DNA of 64,000 nt from Candidatus Eiseniibacteriota bacterium (GTDB lineage Bacteria > Eisenbacteria > RBG-16-71-46 > CAIMUX01). The stretch spans positions 1 to 64,000 of the forward strand of contig JAKQSZ010000009.1 of NCBI GenBank assembly GCA_029569475.1. The letters run 5' to 3'. The translations under genes and the position numbers were made by a program. Every line of letters starts with the position of its first letter. Within the stretch, counting starts at the first letter, position 1. The notes beneath the pieces were generated by a model, which made no database searches, was not told the DNA's origin, and saw only the letters and a list, made by a program, of their open reading frames with translations. This document shows positions 51,066 to 60,343 of this stretch, in pieces.

Positions 51066-52091
51066 TCAGGAGGTCCGGATGCGGTCGACCTGCGCGAGGG
51101 CCTTGGCCTGCAGTCCCGGGGGCAGCGGAGCGAAGTCCAGTTCCGGCAGCAGTTCCTGTCCGTCGCCCACCAGGAATCTCACATAGGCCTGGATCGCGGC
51201 GGCCTTGGCCTGGTCGGCCTGGTTCGCGTAGACGATGACCCAGCTCTGCCCGGTGATCGGGTAGGAGCCGGGCCCGCCGGCATTGACGGCGCTGAAGGTG
51301 AGGTCGTCGTTCACCTCGATCCCGTCTCCGGCCGCGGAAGCGGAGCTCACGGTCGGCTCGACGTAGTTGCCCGCCTGGTTCTTCACGCGGGCGTACGGGA
51401 GACCGCTCGCCTTGGCGTCCGAGAGATCGACGTACCCCACTGCTCCGGCGGTGGCCCTGACGATCTGCGCGATGCCGGAATTGCCCGCGCCGGCCTGCGT
51501 CTCCGCCGGCCACTCCACGGTGGATCCGCTTTGCAGTCTCCAGACCTCGGGCGCAGCGGAGACGAGGAACTTCGTGAAGTTGTCCGTCGTCCCCGAGCCG
51601 TCGGACCGGTGGACGACGACGATGCCGGCAGCGGGAAGGGTGAGATCAGGATTGTCGGCGGCGATCGCCGGATCGTTCCAGAGCGTCACATCCCGCTGGA
51701 AGATGCGGGCGATCGTGCCGGCCGAGAGTTGCAGCGAGGCGACCCCTTCCAGGTTGAAGCAGACCGCGACGGGGCCGAGGAGGATGGGGAAGTAGAGGAC
51801 TTCTCCTCCCTTGTTCCCGGCCAGATCGGCCTCTTTGAAGGGGGAGTCCGAGCCGGCGAAGTCCACCACCATGTCCGCGAGATCCTGGCGGCCCTTGCCG
51901 CTGCCGCCCCCGCTGTAGTTGATGGTGATGTTCCGGTGCAGCGCGGTGAACCTCTCGATGGCGGCTTCCTGGTACGGCTTCTGGAAGGTGGCGCCGCTAC
52001 CGTTGAGCGTCTGCTGCCGGGCTTGCTGCTGGCACGCCGCAAAGGCAAGCGAGGCGACAGCGATGGTGGAAACGATGAGTCTTCTCGACAC
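51066..52091 (-). CDS. pstS: Phosphate-binding lipoprotein PstS
   Basis: Periplasmic phosphate receptor of the Pst transporter, 341 residues. A signal peptide ends in the lipobox LAFAAC. The ligand-binding motifs are the start LNGSGATFQKPYQEAA, NYSGGGSGKGRQDL, FAGSDSPF and the middle HRSDGSGTTDNFTKFL, all typical of PstS. GTG 52091 is preceded by AAGGAG at a good distance and gives a normal signal sequence. No Pho box was recognised in the 129-bp gap upstream. Confidence 0.95.
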   Translation of the reverse strand: MSRRLIVSTIAVASLAFAACQQQARQQTLNGSGATFQKPYQEAAIERFTALHRNITINYSGGGSGKGRQDLADMVVDFAGSDSPFKEADLAGNKGGEVLYFPILLGPVAVCFNLEGVASLQLSAGTIARIFQRDVTLWNDPAIAADNPDLTLPAAGIVVVHRSDGSGTTDNFTKFLVSAAPEVWRLQSGSTVEWPAETQAGAGNSGIAQIVRATAGAVGYVDLSDAKASGLPYARVKNQAGNYVEPTVSSASAAGDGIEVNDDLTFSAVNAGGPGSYPITGQSWVIVYANQADQAKAAAIQAYVRFLVGDGQELLPELDFAPLPPGLQAKALAQVDRIRTS

Positions 52092-52220
52092 CGTCCTCTC
52101 CTTGTGACTGGGCTCGGCCAGGCGATCGGGCTGGAACCCCGATCTCCGGCCCCGGCAGAAGATCAGAGCACGAAGTCGGTGAAGTGTAACCCGTCCTGGA
52201 GCGGCTCGCCACAAGCCACG

Positions 52221-53327
52221 CTAGGGCGCGGAACGACGGCGGCGCGCGAACTCGCCCGCGCGCCGGACGACCTTCCTCATGGCCTCGTCGGGGGAGGCGC
52301 TGAACTCCGTGCTGAACCGGCTGATGTAGTAGGCCAGCTTCACTCGGTCCAGTCCGAAGGTCGGGTGCGGGTTCAGCTCACACGCGGCGCTGCACCAGCG
52401 AAAGTCGTCGGCCGCCATCTTCCGCCGCACCAGCCGGGCGCGGCGGCTGTTCCAGACTTCCTCGATGCCCTGCCGGCGCAGGTTTCCGAGCGAGGCGTAG
52501 GACCAGCAGCAGAAGCGCACCTCGCCGAGACGGTCGACGTGGATGGCTGACCAGGGGAGAGCGCATGCCGGGGGAGGCGCCGCCGGCCCGCCCTTTTGCG
52601 CGAGGCCACCCGTTTGCGCCGGCCCACCGTAGCGCGCGGCGTAGTGGCGGCAGAAGGCGTCCAGCCCCGCGATACGGATGACACCCTCGGTTTCGCGCGC
52701 CACGGCCTGGGCCCGGGCAATCTCCTCGGCGACCTTCAAGTCGCCCGACGGAAGCCTCGTGGCGTCATAGAAGAACTTGACGTTGACCCCCAGGCGCTGC
52801 CCCAGCCGCAGGAAGTCGGTCAACTCGTGCACGTTCTCCTGGACGATGACCATGCTGATCGCGATCAGGAGATCCCGGCCGGTCGCGTTGCGCGCCTCGA
52901 CGACCCGGGCGATGTTCTCCATCACCCCGTCCCAGCGGCTTCCCTTGTTGACCGCCTCGTGGACTTCGCGGGTGGCGCCGTTGATCGAGAAGTTGATGTT
53001 GCGGCCGTGGCGGATGAAGAGATCGCACCAGGGCTCGTCGAAGAGGATGCCGTTGGTGCTGATGCCGAATCGGACGCTCTGGTTGACGGCCAGGATCTGC
53101 TCGAGGACCTGCCAGCTGTCTTTGTAGACAGTCGGCTCGCCCCCTCCGAGGGTGACATGGGCCACCCGGGGATAGATCGGGGCCAGGGACTCGCGCCAGA
53201 CCACCGGGTCGAGACGCTGGCTGTAGTTCTCCTGGAAGCACATGACACAGCGGATGTTGCAGGCGAAGCCCATTTCGAGCTGGAGCTGGCGGAGGGCGGT
53301 CAGGGGGATCGTCTCGCTCTTCTGCAT
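52221..53327 (-). CDS. Radical SAM/SPASM-domain protein
   Basis: A 368-residue radical SAM enzyme. The cluster motif is C23-x3-C27-x2-C30 (ACNIRCVMC). The core has VTLGGGEPTVYKD (GGE site), FGISTNGIL and FSINGATREVH. The SPASM part has Cys residues in PPACALPW, FCCWSY and WCSAACEL, fitting extra iron-sulfur ligands. A short in-frame repeat (GGPAQT, GGLAQK, GGPAA) interrupts the linker before SPASM. ATG 53327 has AGAGGA. It resembles peptide-modifying or tRNA/nucleoside radical SAM proteins but the substrate is not clear. It lies upstream of pstS, in the same direction. Confidence 0.85.
   Translation of the reverse strand: MQKSETIPLTALRQLQLEMGFACNIRCVMCFQENYSQRLDPVVWRESLAPIYPRVAHVTLGGGEPTVYKDSWQVLEQILAVNQSVRFGISTNGILFDEPWCDLFIRHGRNINFSINGATREVHEAVNKGSRWDGVMENIARVVEARNATGRDLLIAISMVIVQENVHELTDFLRLGQRLGVNVKFFYDATRLPSGDLKVAEEIARAQAVARETEGVIRIAGLDAFCRHYAARYGGPAQTGGLAQKGGPAAPPPACALPWSAIHVDRLGEVRFCCWSYASLGNLRRQGIEEVWNSRRARLVRRKMAADDFRWCSAACELNPHPTFGLDRVKLAYYISRFSTEFSASPDEAMRKVVRRAGEFARRRRSAP
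52578..52628. repeat. 18-bp in-frame tandem repeat inside a radical SAM gene
   Basis: Units encoding GGPAQT, GGLAQK and GGPAA (on the minus strand) at about 52611, 52593 and 52578. The period of six codons keeps the frame. Confidence 0.75.
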
Positions 53328-53401
53328 AGTCCTCTCGCTTTCGAGAGCATCGAGTGAAGGTTCGCGGCCCCTATCTCTCTCCCGTCGGCCACATGGGTGA
53401 G

Positions 53402-53442
53402 TGCAATTGCATCATTCTAGTGGATGCGGGTTGTCTCGACAA
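53402..53442. promoter_or_regulatory. AT-rich palindromes in a divergent promoter region
   Basis: TGCAATTGCA (53402-53411) is a perfect palindrome. TTGTCTCGACAA (53431-53442) is a second short inverted repeat. They lie in the 269-bp spacer between the divergent radical SAM and phosphatase-superfamily genes. Possible regulator sites; no match to a known consensus. Confidence 0.25.
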
Positions 53443-53596
53443 GTGGCTCGGTTTCGCCCCAAAATCAAGGAGTCAACCCAAACCCTCGGGACGGTTCGTA
53501 AGCTTGCACCGGTAGCGCGGTCTTTCCCTGGTCGACGAAGCAGGACAGGATCCAGTCTCCTCTATCGTCCCGGTTGCGCAGCAGAAAGGAGATTCG

Positions 53597-54448
53597 ATGG
53601 GCTTCGACAACGGTCTCGCTTGGGACACTGCGGGGAGTCGAGGTGGCGTCCCTACGATCGCCTCGATCACCCCGACGATCTGCGCTCTCTTCGGTATCGC
53701 CCCACCGGCTTCGTGCGAGACCGCCGCGCTGGCGCCGGTGATCGAGGCCGCGCGCGAGCACCTGGCCGGACGGCCGCCGCGGCGCCTCCTGGTCTATGCG
53801 CCCGATGCCGTGGGCAGTCATCTCCTTCGCCGCCATCCGGAGATTGCGGCCGTCTTTTCGCGGGTCTCCTCGATGAAGACGCCGCTGCGGTCGATGACCC
53901 CGCCGAAGACGCCGGTCTGCTTCGCCTCGATGTTCAGCGGGGCCTTCCCGGAAACCCATGGGATCCGGCGCTATGAACGGCCCGTCCTGCGCCTGCCCAC
54001 GCTCTTTGATGCCTTTATCGGAGCGGGGCTGAAGGTCGCGATCATCGCCGTGAAGGACTGCAGCATCGACATGATCTTCCGGGAGAGGGACATCGAGTAT
54101 TACAGCGAGCCCTACGATCCCGAGGTCACCGAAAGGACGCTGGAGATCCTGCGGGCCGATCGCCATGACCTCGTGGTGTGCTACCACCAGGCCTATGACG
54201 ACACGCTCCATCGGGCCGGCCCCTACGCGGAAGAAGCGGTCGAGGCGGCCCGGAACCACGCCGCGGACTACGAGCGCCTCTGCGCCGCGGCCGCCGGCTC
54301 CTGGCGCGCCCACGATCACGTGGTCGTCGCCACCCCGGACCACGGCGGCCACGAGGTCAAAGGTCCCGAACCCCGTGGCGACCATGGCGAGGACATCCCG
54401 GAAGACATGGACGTGGTCCACTTCTGGAGGTTTGCCGCGGTTTCCTGA
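53597..54448 (+). CDS. Soluble alkaline-phosphatase-superfamily protein
   Basis: A 283-residue protein of the phosphatase/phosphodiesterase superfamily. PPKTPVCFASMFSGAFPETHGI is the block containing the nucleophile (Thr/Ser) and the TGxxPxxHGI-like motif. Late metal motifs are VVVATPDHGGHEV and HGEDIPEDMDVVHFW. No signal peptide or helix is visible, so it should be cytoplasmic. The substrate is unknown; it may act on a phosphorylated sugar or nucleotide. The start ATG 53597 has AAAGGAGA. It is divergent from the radical SAM gene and 221 bp upstream of the metalloprotease gene. Confidence 0.75.
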   Translation: MGFDNGLAWDTAGSRGGVPTIASITPTICALFGIAPPASCETAALAPVIEAAREHLAGRPPRRLLVYAPDAVGSHLLRRHPEIAAVFSRVSSMKTPLRSMTPPKTPVCFASMFSGAFPETHGIRRYERPVLRLPTLFDAFIGAGLKVAIIAVKDCSIDMIFRERDIEYYSEPYDPEVTERTLEILRADRHDLVVCYHQAYDDTLHRAGPYAEEAVEAARNHAADYERLCAAAAGSWRAHDHVVVATPDHGGHEVKGPEPRGDHGEDIPEDMDVVHFWRFAAVS

Positions 54449-54669
54449 GGAGAACCACTCCGTCATCACGCGCGCCGGCCAGTCGGGCTCTCGACGGCGG
54501 GGTGGATCCGGCGGTACCCTACGCAAGGGATGTCGCCGGGGAGCCTCCCCGTTGGAGCGCGGAACCCGTTCGCCGCATACGAACTTCGCCCCTGGACTCA
54601 AATCTGCCAGCGGTCGTCTCTGCCGCACCGCAGTGCGGGACCTGCCGGAGACCAGAAAGGAAGGTCCTC

Positions 54670-57600
54670 ATGCCGCTCCCGTCCCGTGAGTCGATGGAGC
54701 CTGGCCCCGCCATGCAGCCGACCTGGGCCTCCGCTCCGGCCTCTGCCGCGGCCCCCGCTCCGGCCTCTGCCGCGGCCGCCGCCCCGCCCTCTGTCTCGGC
54801 CTCTGCCTCTGCCTCGGCTCCGACACCAGCGCGGTGTCGCCGTGGGGTTTCGTTCGGCGCCTTGGTCCTGGCGTCGCTGCTGGCAGCCGGCGCCGCCCAG
54901 GCGTTCGCCCCGCCGGAGCCGGGCCGGGTCGGTCCCATTCTTCGCCCGGGGCAGGAGACGCCCCCGCTCTGGACCACGGAGGCGCTGGATGCCCGGCGCC
55001 GGCCGGAGGCCGCGGCCTTTGCGGCAGCGGCGGGCGGTTCCTGGCGGGTGCAGTGGAACCACCAAACCGGCACGCCGCACGCCGCCTTCGGGTCGGGGCT
55101 GGAGCTGGGCGGGCCGGTAGAGACCCCGGAACAGGCCGCCGAGGTCGCATTACGGTTCGCCGGCGAACACCGGTCCATGTTCGGGGTAGATCCGCAAGAT
55201 CTCGTTCTACGATCGTCCGTGCGCGCGATGGGGAAGTGGGGAGTGGTCTTCCAACAGACGCATCACGGGGTCCCCGTCATCGGGGCTCGCGCCAGCATGG
55301 TGCTCACCGAGGGCGGGCGCCTGTTCTTCTTCGGGTCGGACTGCCAACCCGATCTGGACGTCAACCGCACGCCGTCGATCACCGCCGCGATGGCGCGCGA
55401 CCTGGCGGCCCGCGCTCTCGGGGTGAACGCCGCCAACGCTCCGGAGAGAGTCCATCCCCGCGCGCCGGGGCCGCGGCCCGACGGCGACGCCGATCTTCTG
55501 ATTCTGCCGGGCCTCCGGGCCGGTGACCGGGAGGGTCACCTCTCATCCAACCAGGCCAGCGATCCCGCGCGACGGGCCGCCGATCGCCTGGTCTGGCGCA
55601 ACCGGATCATGACCGAGGATCCCTATGCCATCTGGGTCTCCTACGTGGACGCCCACGATGGGACGATCCTCTGGCGCACCAACGAGGTCTGCTATGCCGA
55701 CCTCCATGGCACGACCCGGGGAATGGTCGAGGACTTCGGCTACTGCTACCGGGAAGAAGACCGTCCGATGCCCCACCTGCTGGTGAACCTGGGCGAAGGG
55801 GGCGTCACCTGGTCGGACGAAGAGGGGGTCTTCAGCCGGCCGTACGACGGCGATGACCCGGTGACGGTGACGGCGGGGTTGCTGGGGAGCTGGGTCAACG
55901 TCAGGAACATGATGGGCCCGAACGCCCAATTCACGGGCGTCTTTTCCCCCAACGATCCGATCGAGATCCTCTGGACCGACGCCAACGCGCACGATGCGGA
56001 GCGCGACGTCTATCTGCACGCCAACCGGACGCACGACCTGATCAAGCTCTACGATCCCGAGTTCGGCTACCCCGACTACTCGATGCCCGCCAACGTCAAC
56101 ATCGCCGCCTCATGCAACGCCTTCTGGGACGGGAACTCGATCAACTTCTACCGGGCCTCCGGGGGATGCGGCAACACCGGACAGATGGGCGACGTGATCT
56201 ACCACGAGTACGGGCACGGCCTCACCCAGTGGATCTATGGCGACAATCCCGATGACGTCGGGGAAGGCAACTCCGACGTCCTCGGCCTGCTCATCGACGG
56301 CAACCCGGTCATGGGCGAGGGCTTCTACCTGGGCCAGTGCACCAATGGAATCCGCACGGCCGACAACGAGCTGCGCTACCCGGACGACTACCGGCCCGGA
56401 CAGATCCACTACAACGGTCAGATCATCTCCGGCTTCTGGTGGGATGCGCGCGCCGGCCTGATCGAGACGGTGGGGGAGGAGGGCGTGCGCGATGTGATCT
56501 GGCCGATCTGGAACGGCTCCCGCCGTCTGCTCCAGCCGATGAACATGCCGGACCAGGTGCTGGCGGCCTTCGTGGCCGACGACGATGACGGCAACCTCGC
56601 CAACGGCACGCCGCATTACGACGTCTTCTGCCGGGCGGCGGAGCGCCACGGTCTCGAAGCGCCGGGGCCTGATGCCGCCGTCACCTTTGGGCACGAACCG
56701 TTGCGCAGCAAGGTGTGGGACGGAGAGTGGGACCGGGTGGTCGCCACGGTCGTTTCCGGAGGCGGCGAGATCGACCCGGCGTCGGTCACCTTGGTGGTTC
56801 GGGTGGACGATGGCGAACCGCACGAGTACAAGATGCGGCCGACCGGCCGGCCGGATGAATACACCATGTTGATCCGGCCCCAGGCGGTCGGACGCCATGT
56901 CGACTACGCCATGTACGCTTCCGATGACCACGGCAACTCCGGCGCCTTCCCCGCGAGCGGCTGCGTGGCCGGCGTTCCCGAAGTCATGCTGCGGTACTAC
57001 ATCGCCTCGGAGGTCGATGAGCTGGAGGCGGAGTCGGGTTGGACGGTGGGCGCCGCCGGCGATGACGCGACCAGCGGCATCTGGGTGAGAGGCGACCCCA
57101 ACGGCACCTTCGAAGGCGGACGTCCGGTGCAGCCGGAGGATGATGCGACGCCGCACCCCGGCGTGTCGGCCTGGTTTACCGGCCAGTGCGAACCAGGTTG
57201 CGAATCCGGCCAGGCCGACGTCGACAACGGCTCCACGACCCTGTACAGCCCCGTCATCGACTTCACCGGATCCAACACCGGCCGGGTCATCTACCATCGC
57301 TGGTACTCCAACGATGCGGGGTCTTCCCCGGGGAACGACTCCTGGGTCGTGGACGCTTCGAACGACGGGGGAGTGAACTGGGTGAATGTGGAGTCGACCA
57401 CAGCCTCACAGACCTCGTGGGTGGCGGTGGACATCAACCTCAACGCGCTCTTTAGCGCTCCTCCTCAACAGGTCCAGTTCCGGTTCATCGCCAGCGACCT
57501 GGGTCCCGGTTCGCTGATCGAGGCCGCCGTGGACGACTTCCTGGTCTTCCGCGACGACGTGACGGCCGTGGAGTTGCCTTCGCCCATGGCCGGCCGGCCG

Positions 57601-58017
57601 GCTTTGACCCTGGAGTCGCTCTGGCCCAACCCGGTCAGCTCGAGCGCCACCATCGTCTACCTGGCGCCGGCCGGCGAGCGCGCCGAACTTGCCGTCCATG
57701 ACGTCGCCGGGCGCCTCCTGCGGATCCTGGACGGCGAAGGACGGGGCTCGGCTATCCCGGTCCCGGTCGAGGCGTCGTTGGGATCACCCCCGGGAGCGGT
57801 GTTGGCAGCCTCCCCGGGAGCATCCTCGGGGGCGCTGTCGGGAGCCTCTCAGGGAGCATCCTCGGGAACCCTGTCGGGGGCGGTCTCGGGATCGGAGCGG
57901 CGGACCGTCACGTGGGATCTACGCGACGGCGCGGGCCGCCTGGTCGGCCCGGGCGTGTACTACGTGCGATTGGAGGGCGGCGGGATGTCCACGTCCCGCA
58001 AGATCGTGGTGCGGTAA
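54670..58017 (+). CDS. Secreted fungalysin-like (M36) metalloprotease with sorting domain
   Basis: A 1115-residue secreted protease. A long Ala/Pro/Ser-rich n-region and signal sequence (about 55-80) precede an FTP-type inhibitory propeptide (about 110-330, with HHGVPVIGARASMVLTEGGRL). The zinc motif is HEYGH (H512, E513, H516); the third ligand is probably E532 (VGEGNSDVLG). This is the M36/M4-like arrangement. A beta-rich domain with carbohydrate-binding-like segments follows, then the FlgD-like sorting domain (WPNPVSSSATIVYL to GVYYVRL). Within the last domain a low-complexity Gly/Ala/Ser insertion (about 1035-1080) interrupts the fold. ATG 54670 has GGAAGG. Expected to digest extracellular protein. 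Confidence 0.9.
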   Translation: MPLPSRESMEPGPAMQPTWASAPASAAAPAPASAAAAAPPSVSASASASAPTPARCRRGVSFGALVLASLLAAGAAQAFAPPEPGRVGPILRPGQETPPLWTTEALDARRRPEAAAFAAAAGGSWRVQWNHQTGTPHAAFGSGLELGGPVETPEQAAEVALRFAGEHRSMFGVDPQDLVLRSSVRAMGKWGVVFQQTHHGVPVIGARASMVLTEGGRLFFFGSDCQPDLDVNRTPSITAAMARDLAARALGVNAANAPERVHPRAPGPRPDGDADLLILPGLRAGDREGHLSSNQASDPARRAADRLVWRNRIMTEDPYAIWVSYVDAHDGTILWRTNEVCYADLHGTTRGMVEDFGYCYREEDRPMPHLLVNLGEGGVTWSDEEGVFSRPYDGDDPVTVTAGLLGSWVNVRNMMGPNAQFTGVFSPNDPIEILWTDANAHDAERDVYLHANRTHDLIKLYDPEFGYPDYSMPANVNIAASCNAFWDGNSINFYRASGGCGNTGQMGDVIYHEYGHGLTQWIYGDNPDDVGEGNSDVLGLLIDGNPVMGEGFYLGQCTNGIRTADNELRYPDDYRPGQIHYNGQIISGFWWDARAGLIETVGEEGVRDVIWPIWNGSRRLLQPMNMPDQVLAAFVADDDDGNLANGTPHYDVFCRAAERHGLEAPGPDAAVTFGHEPLRSKVWDGEWDRVVATVVSGGGEIDPASVTLVVRVDDGEPHEYKMRPTGRPDEYTMLIRPQAVGRHVDYAMYASDDHGNSGAFPASGCVAGVPEVMLRYYIASEVDELEAESGWTVGAAGDDATSGIWVRGDPNGTFEGGRPVQPEDDATPHPGVSAWFTGQCEPGCESGQADVDNGSTTLYSPVIDFTGSNTGRVIYHRWYSNDAGSSPGNDSWVVDASNDGGVNWVNVESTTASQTSWVAVDINLNALFSAPPQQVQFRFIASDLGPGSLIEAAVDDFLVFRDDVTAVELPSPMAGRPALTLESLWPNPVSSSATIVYLAPAGERAELAVHDVAGRLLRILDGEGRGSAIPVPVEASLGSPPGAVLAASPGASSGALSGASQGASSGTLSGAVSGSERRTVTWDLRDGAGRLVGPGVYYVRLEGGGMSTSRKIVVR

Positions 58018-58036
58018 TCCGCGCCGACGCCCTGTC

Positions 58037-60334
58037 TCACGGTTGACCGAGCAGACGCCGGAGGGCCTCGTCGACCTCCGGCGCGCGGCCCCCGAGGGCG
58101 CGAAAGGCTTCGTAGGCGACGCGGGCGGCGTCCCGATTCCCGCGAGCTTCCTCGGCCATGCCAAGGTAGCGCCACGCCTGCGGGTCCGAGCGGTTGATTT
58201 GCAGGCTTGCCTGCAGGTCCGCGGCGGCGCCGCCGGGATCTCCCAGCCGCAGACGGGCAAGGCCACGGCTGGCCAAGACAGATGCTCGCTGTCCCGGTTC
58301 GTGACCGACCCGCAGGGACAGGTCATAGGCTTGCACGGCTTCCGGAAGCCGGTTCAACCCCACCAGCACATCGCCGCGCACCGGCGCCAGCCGTGCCTGG
58401 AGAGACGAAGATGTGGCCATCGGGGCCGCCCCCTCGATGACCTCAAAGGCCGCCTGCGGCTTTCCCATCATGTTCAGGGCCGCGGCCACCATGATCCGTG
58501 GCTCGGCCGCCCCCGGCGCCAGGCGGACCGCGGCCTCAAACTGCGCCAGGGCGAGGTCCAGACGCCGGATCATCAGGAAGAACTGGCCGAGATTGAGTTC
58601 CTTCCAGGGAAAGACGCGCGCGCCCAGCAGCCGGGTGGCGGCCGGCGGCCGCGGCGGCAGCGGAAACGACGCGCCGACCTCGTCGGGGTTGATCCGGGGA
58701 TAGGTTTCGTAGAGGCGCGCCGGATCGATCCCGTGGCGCGCGATCGTCTCCTGGTTGCGCTCCGCGCGGCGCACCAGCACGACCGCGGTTTCGTCGAGAT
58801 GGACGAACGCCCACGCGGGGTCCTGCAGCCTCTCCATGGCCAGGCCGGTCGCCTGGAGATACTGGATGATGGCGACGTTGAACTTGTACTGCTCGTCGGC
58901 CACGTTCCAGTGGGTGCCGCCGCCCAGCATGCGCAGGTAGCGCTCGTAGTGAGTAGCGTCGTGCACCTCCAGGCGCCCATCGATGAAGACCTTGTGCTGC
59001 GGGCTGGCCCAGGTCATGTAGGAACCGGCGGCGAAGGTGGCGAAGACCGGGCCTTCCAGATCCTGCTCGTTCAGGAATGCCATCGCCCCGCGCGTGAAGT
59101 CCGCCGGCGCACGGCCCGTGCCGAAGCGCCGGTTCGTCTCCGCGGCGATGTAGATGCGATTGGTCGCCAGCGCCCAGGTGTAGATGATGGGCGCGAGGCA
59201 GAGGACCGCCACGGCCGCGGTGGCGAGGGACGAGCGCACGGAAGGACTTCGACCCGCCCAGAAGCGCCGCACGGGAATGGAGGCCGCAGCGAGGCTCAGC
59301 CAGCGCACCAGGATCGGAGTTGCCGCCAGGGGGAGCAGGGCGATGTTGCGGCGTGCGCTGACCGAGAGATAGACGAAGGCGGCCAGGAGAAGCAAATCGC
59401 CCCGGCGCAGGCGTCTCAGGTTGCCGGTCAAAGCGAGTCCCAGAGCGGAGACCGCGACCAGCCCCAGATAGAAGGGAAAGAGCGCAACCGCCGGATGGCG
59501 GGTGTCGCGGCCGAAGGGGCTCAAGAACTCCCCGATGGTGGCGGAGTAGACCGGCAGCGACCGGTTGACGCGCGTGAAGAGGACCAGCGGATGCAGCGCG
59601 CCCTCCACGAAGTACGGGTTGATCAGGCTGGCGATCGCGCAGAGGCCCGCGGCCATCCAGAGCCGGCGGTCACGTGGGCGATCGAGCAACGCGGCCGCCA
59701 GGACGCCGAAGGCGAGGACGAAGAGCCCCTCGGTGTTGACCCAGACCAGCACGAGGAGCGGCAGCAGCCAGACCGCCGGCCTCCAGCCTTCTTCGTGGCG
59801 GCGAACCAGCCAGAGGGCCAAGGCAAGAAAGAGGAAGCTCAGGAGCTCCGGCCGCGGCGAAAAGCGCTCGCTGGCCACGATGACGCCCAGGCTGACGATG
59901 GCTCCCGCCAGAGGAGCCGCGGCATGCCGGCGCGCCAGGCGATACAGGATCCAGAACGTCCCGGCGGCGATGAGGGCGGCCAGCCAGACCAGTGCCGGCT
60001 CGCCCCCGACGCGATGCACCGTGAAGACCAGGAGCTGGAAGAGCCAGTGCAGATCGATGTAGCTGTTGCCCGCCGAAGGATAGGAGTAGGTGTCCACCCT
60101 GGGGATCTGGCCCGCCGCGACCAGGCTTCCCCCCCGCAGGTGGAACCAGATGTCCGGGTCGAAGAGCGAGTGAAAGGCGCAGAGGAACGCCAGCAGGACA
60201 CAGGAGGCGCCCGCCCAGGCCGCGATTCGCCGCATCGATGCGTTTGCGGCCGGAGGCGGACCGCCGCTGTGTTCCGTCCTCTGGGCGGCGCCGCGTTGCG
60301 GACCGGAAGGCTTGTCTGGGCGAGAAGAGGCCAC
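58037..60334 (-). CDS. Polytopic membrane protein with C-terminal TPR repeats
   Basis: A 765-residue protein. A long hydrophobic part (about ten to twelve helices, residues 35-400) starts with DPDIWFHLRGGSLVAAGQIP, a motif found in a widespread family of large membrane proteins of the glycosyltransferase-C type or undefined function. A soluble periplasmic part (400-575) includes VFIDGRLEVHDATHYERYL. The last ~170 residues are TPR-like (QFFLMIRRLDLALAQFEAAV, AWRYLGMAEEARGNRDAARV). It may be a sugar-lipid enzyme or a scaffold. GTG 60334 lies just after the OsmC gene stop; no clear ribosome binding site. Confidence 0.7.
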   Translation of the reverse strand: MASSRPDKPSGPQRGAAQRTEHSGGPPPAANASMRRIAAWAGASCVLLAFLCAFHSLFDPDIWFHLRGGSLVAAGQIPRVDTYSYPSAGNSYIDLHWLFQLLVFTVHRVGGEPALVWLAALIAAGTFWILYRLARRHAAAPLAGAIVSLGVIVASERFSPRPELLSFLFLALALWLVRRHEEGWRPAVWLLPLLVLVWVNTEGLFVLAFGVLAAALLDRPRDRRLWMAAGLCAIASLINPYFVEGALHPLVLFTRVNRSLPVYSATIGEFLSPFGRDTRHPAVALFPFYLGLVAVSALGLALTGNLRRLRRGDLLLLAAFVYLSVSARRNIALLPLAATPILVRWLSLAAASIPVRRFWAGRSPSVRSSLATAAVAVLCLAPIIYTWALATNRIYIAAETNRRFGTGRAPADFTRGAMAFLNEQDLEGPVFATFAAGSYMTWASPQHKVFIDGRLEVHDATHYERYLRMLGGGTHWNVADEQYKFNVAIIQYLQATGLAMERLQDPAWAFVHLDETAVVLVRRAERNQETIARHGIDPARLYETYPRINPDEVGASFPLPPRPPAATRLLGARVFPWKELNLGQFFLMIRRLDLALAQFEAAVRLAPGAAEPRIMVAAALNMMGKPQAAFEVIEGAAPMATSSSLQARLAPVRGDVLVGLNRLPEAVQAYDLSLRVGHEPGQRASVLASRGLARLRLGDPGGAAADLQASLQINRSDPQAWRYLGMAEEARGNRDAARVAYEAFRALGGRAPEVDEALRRLLGQP

Positions 60335-60343
60335 GGGAGGAAG

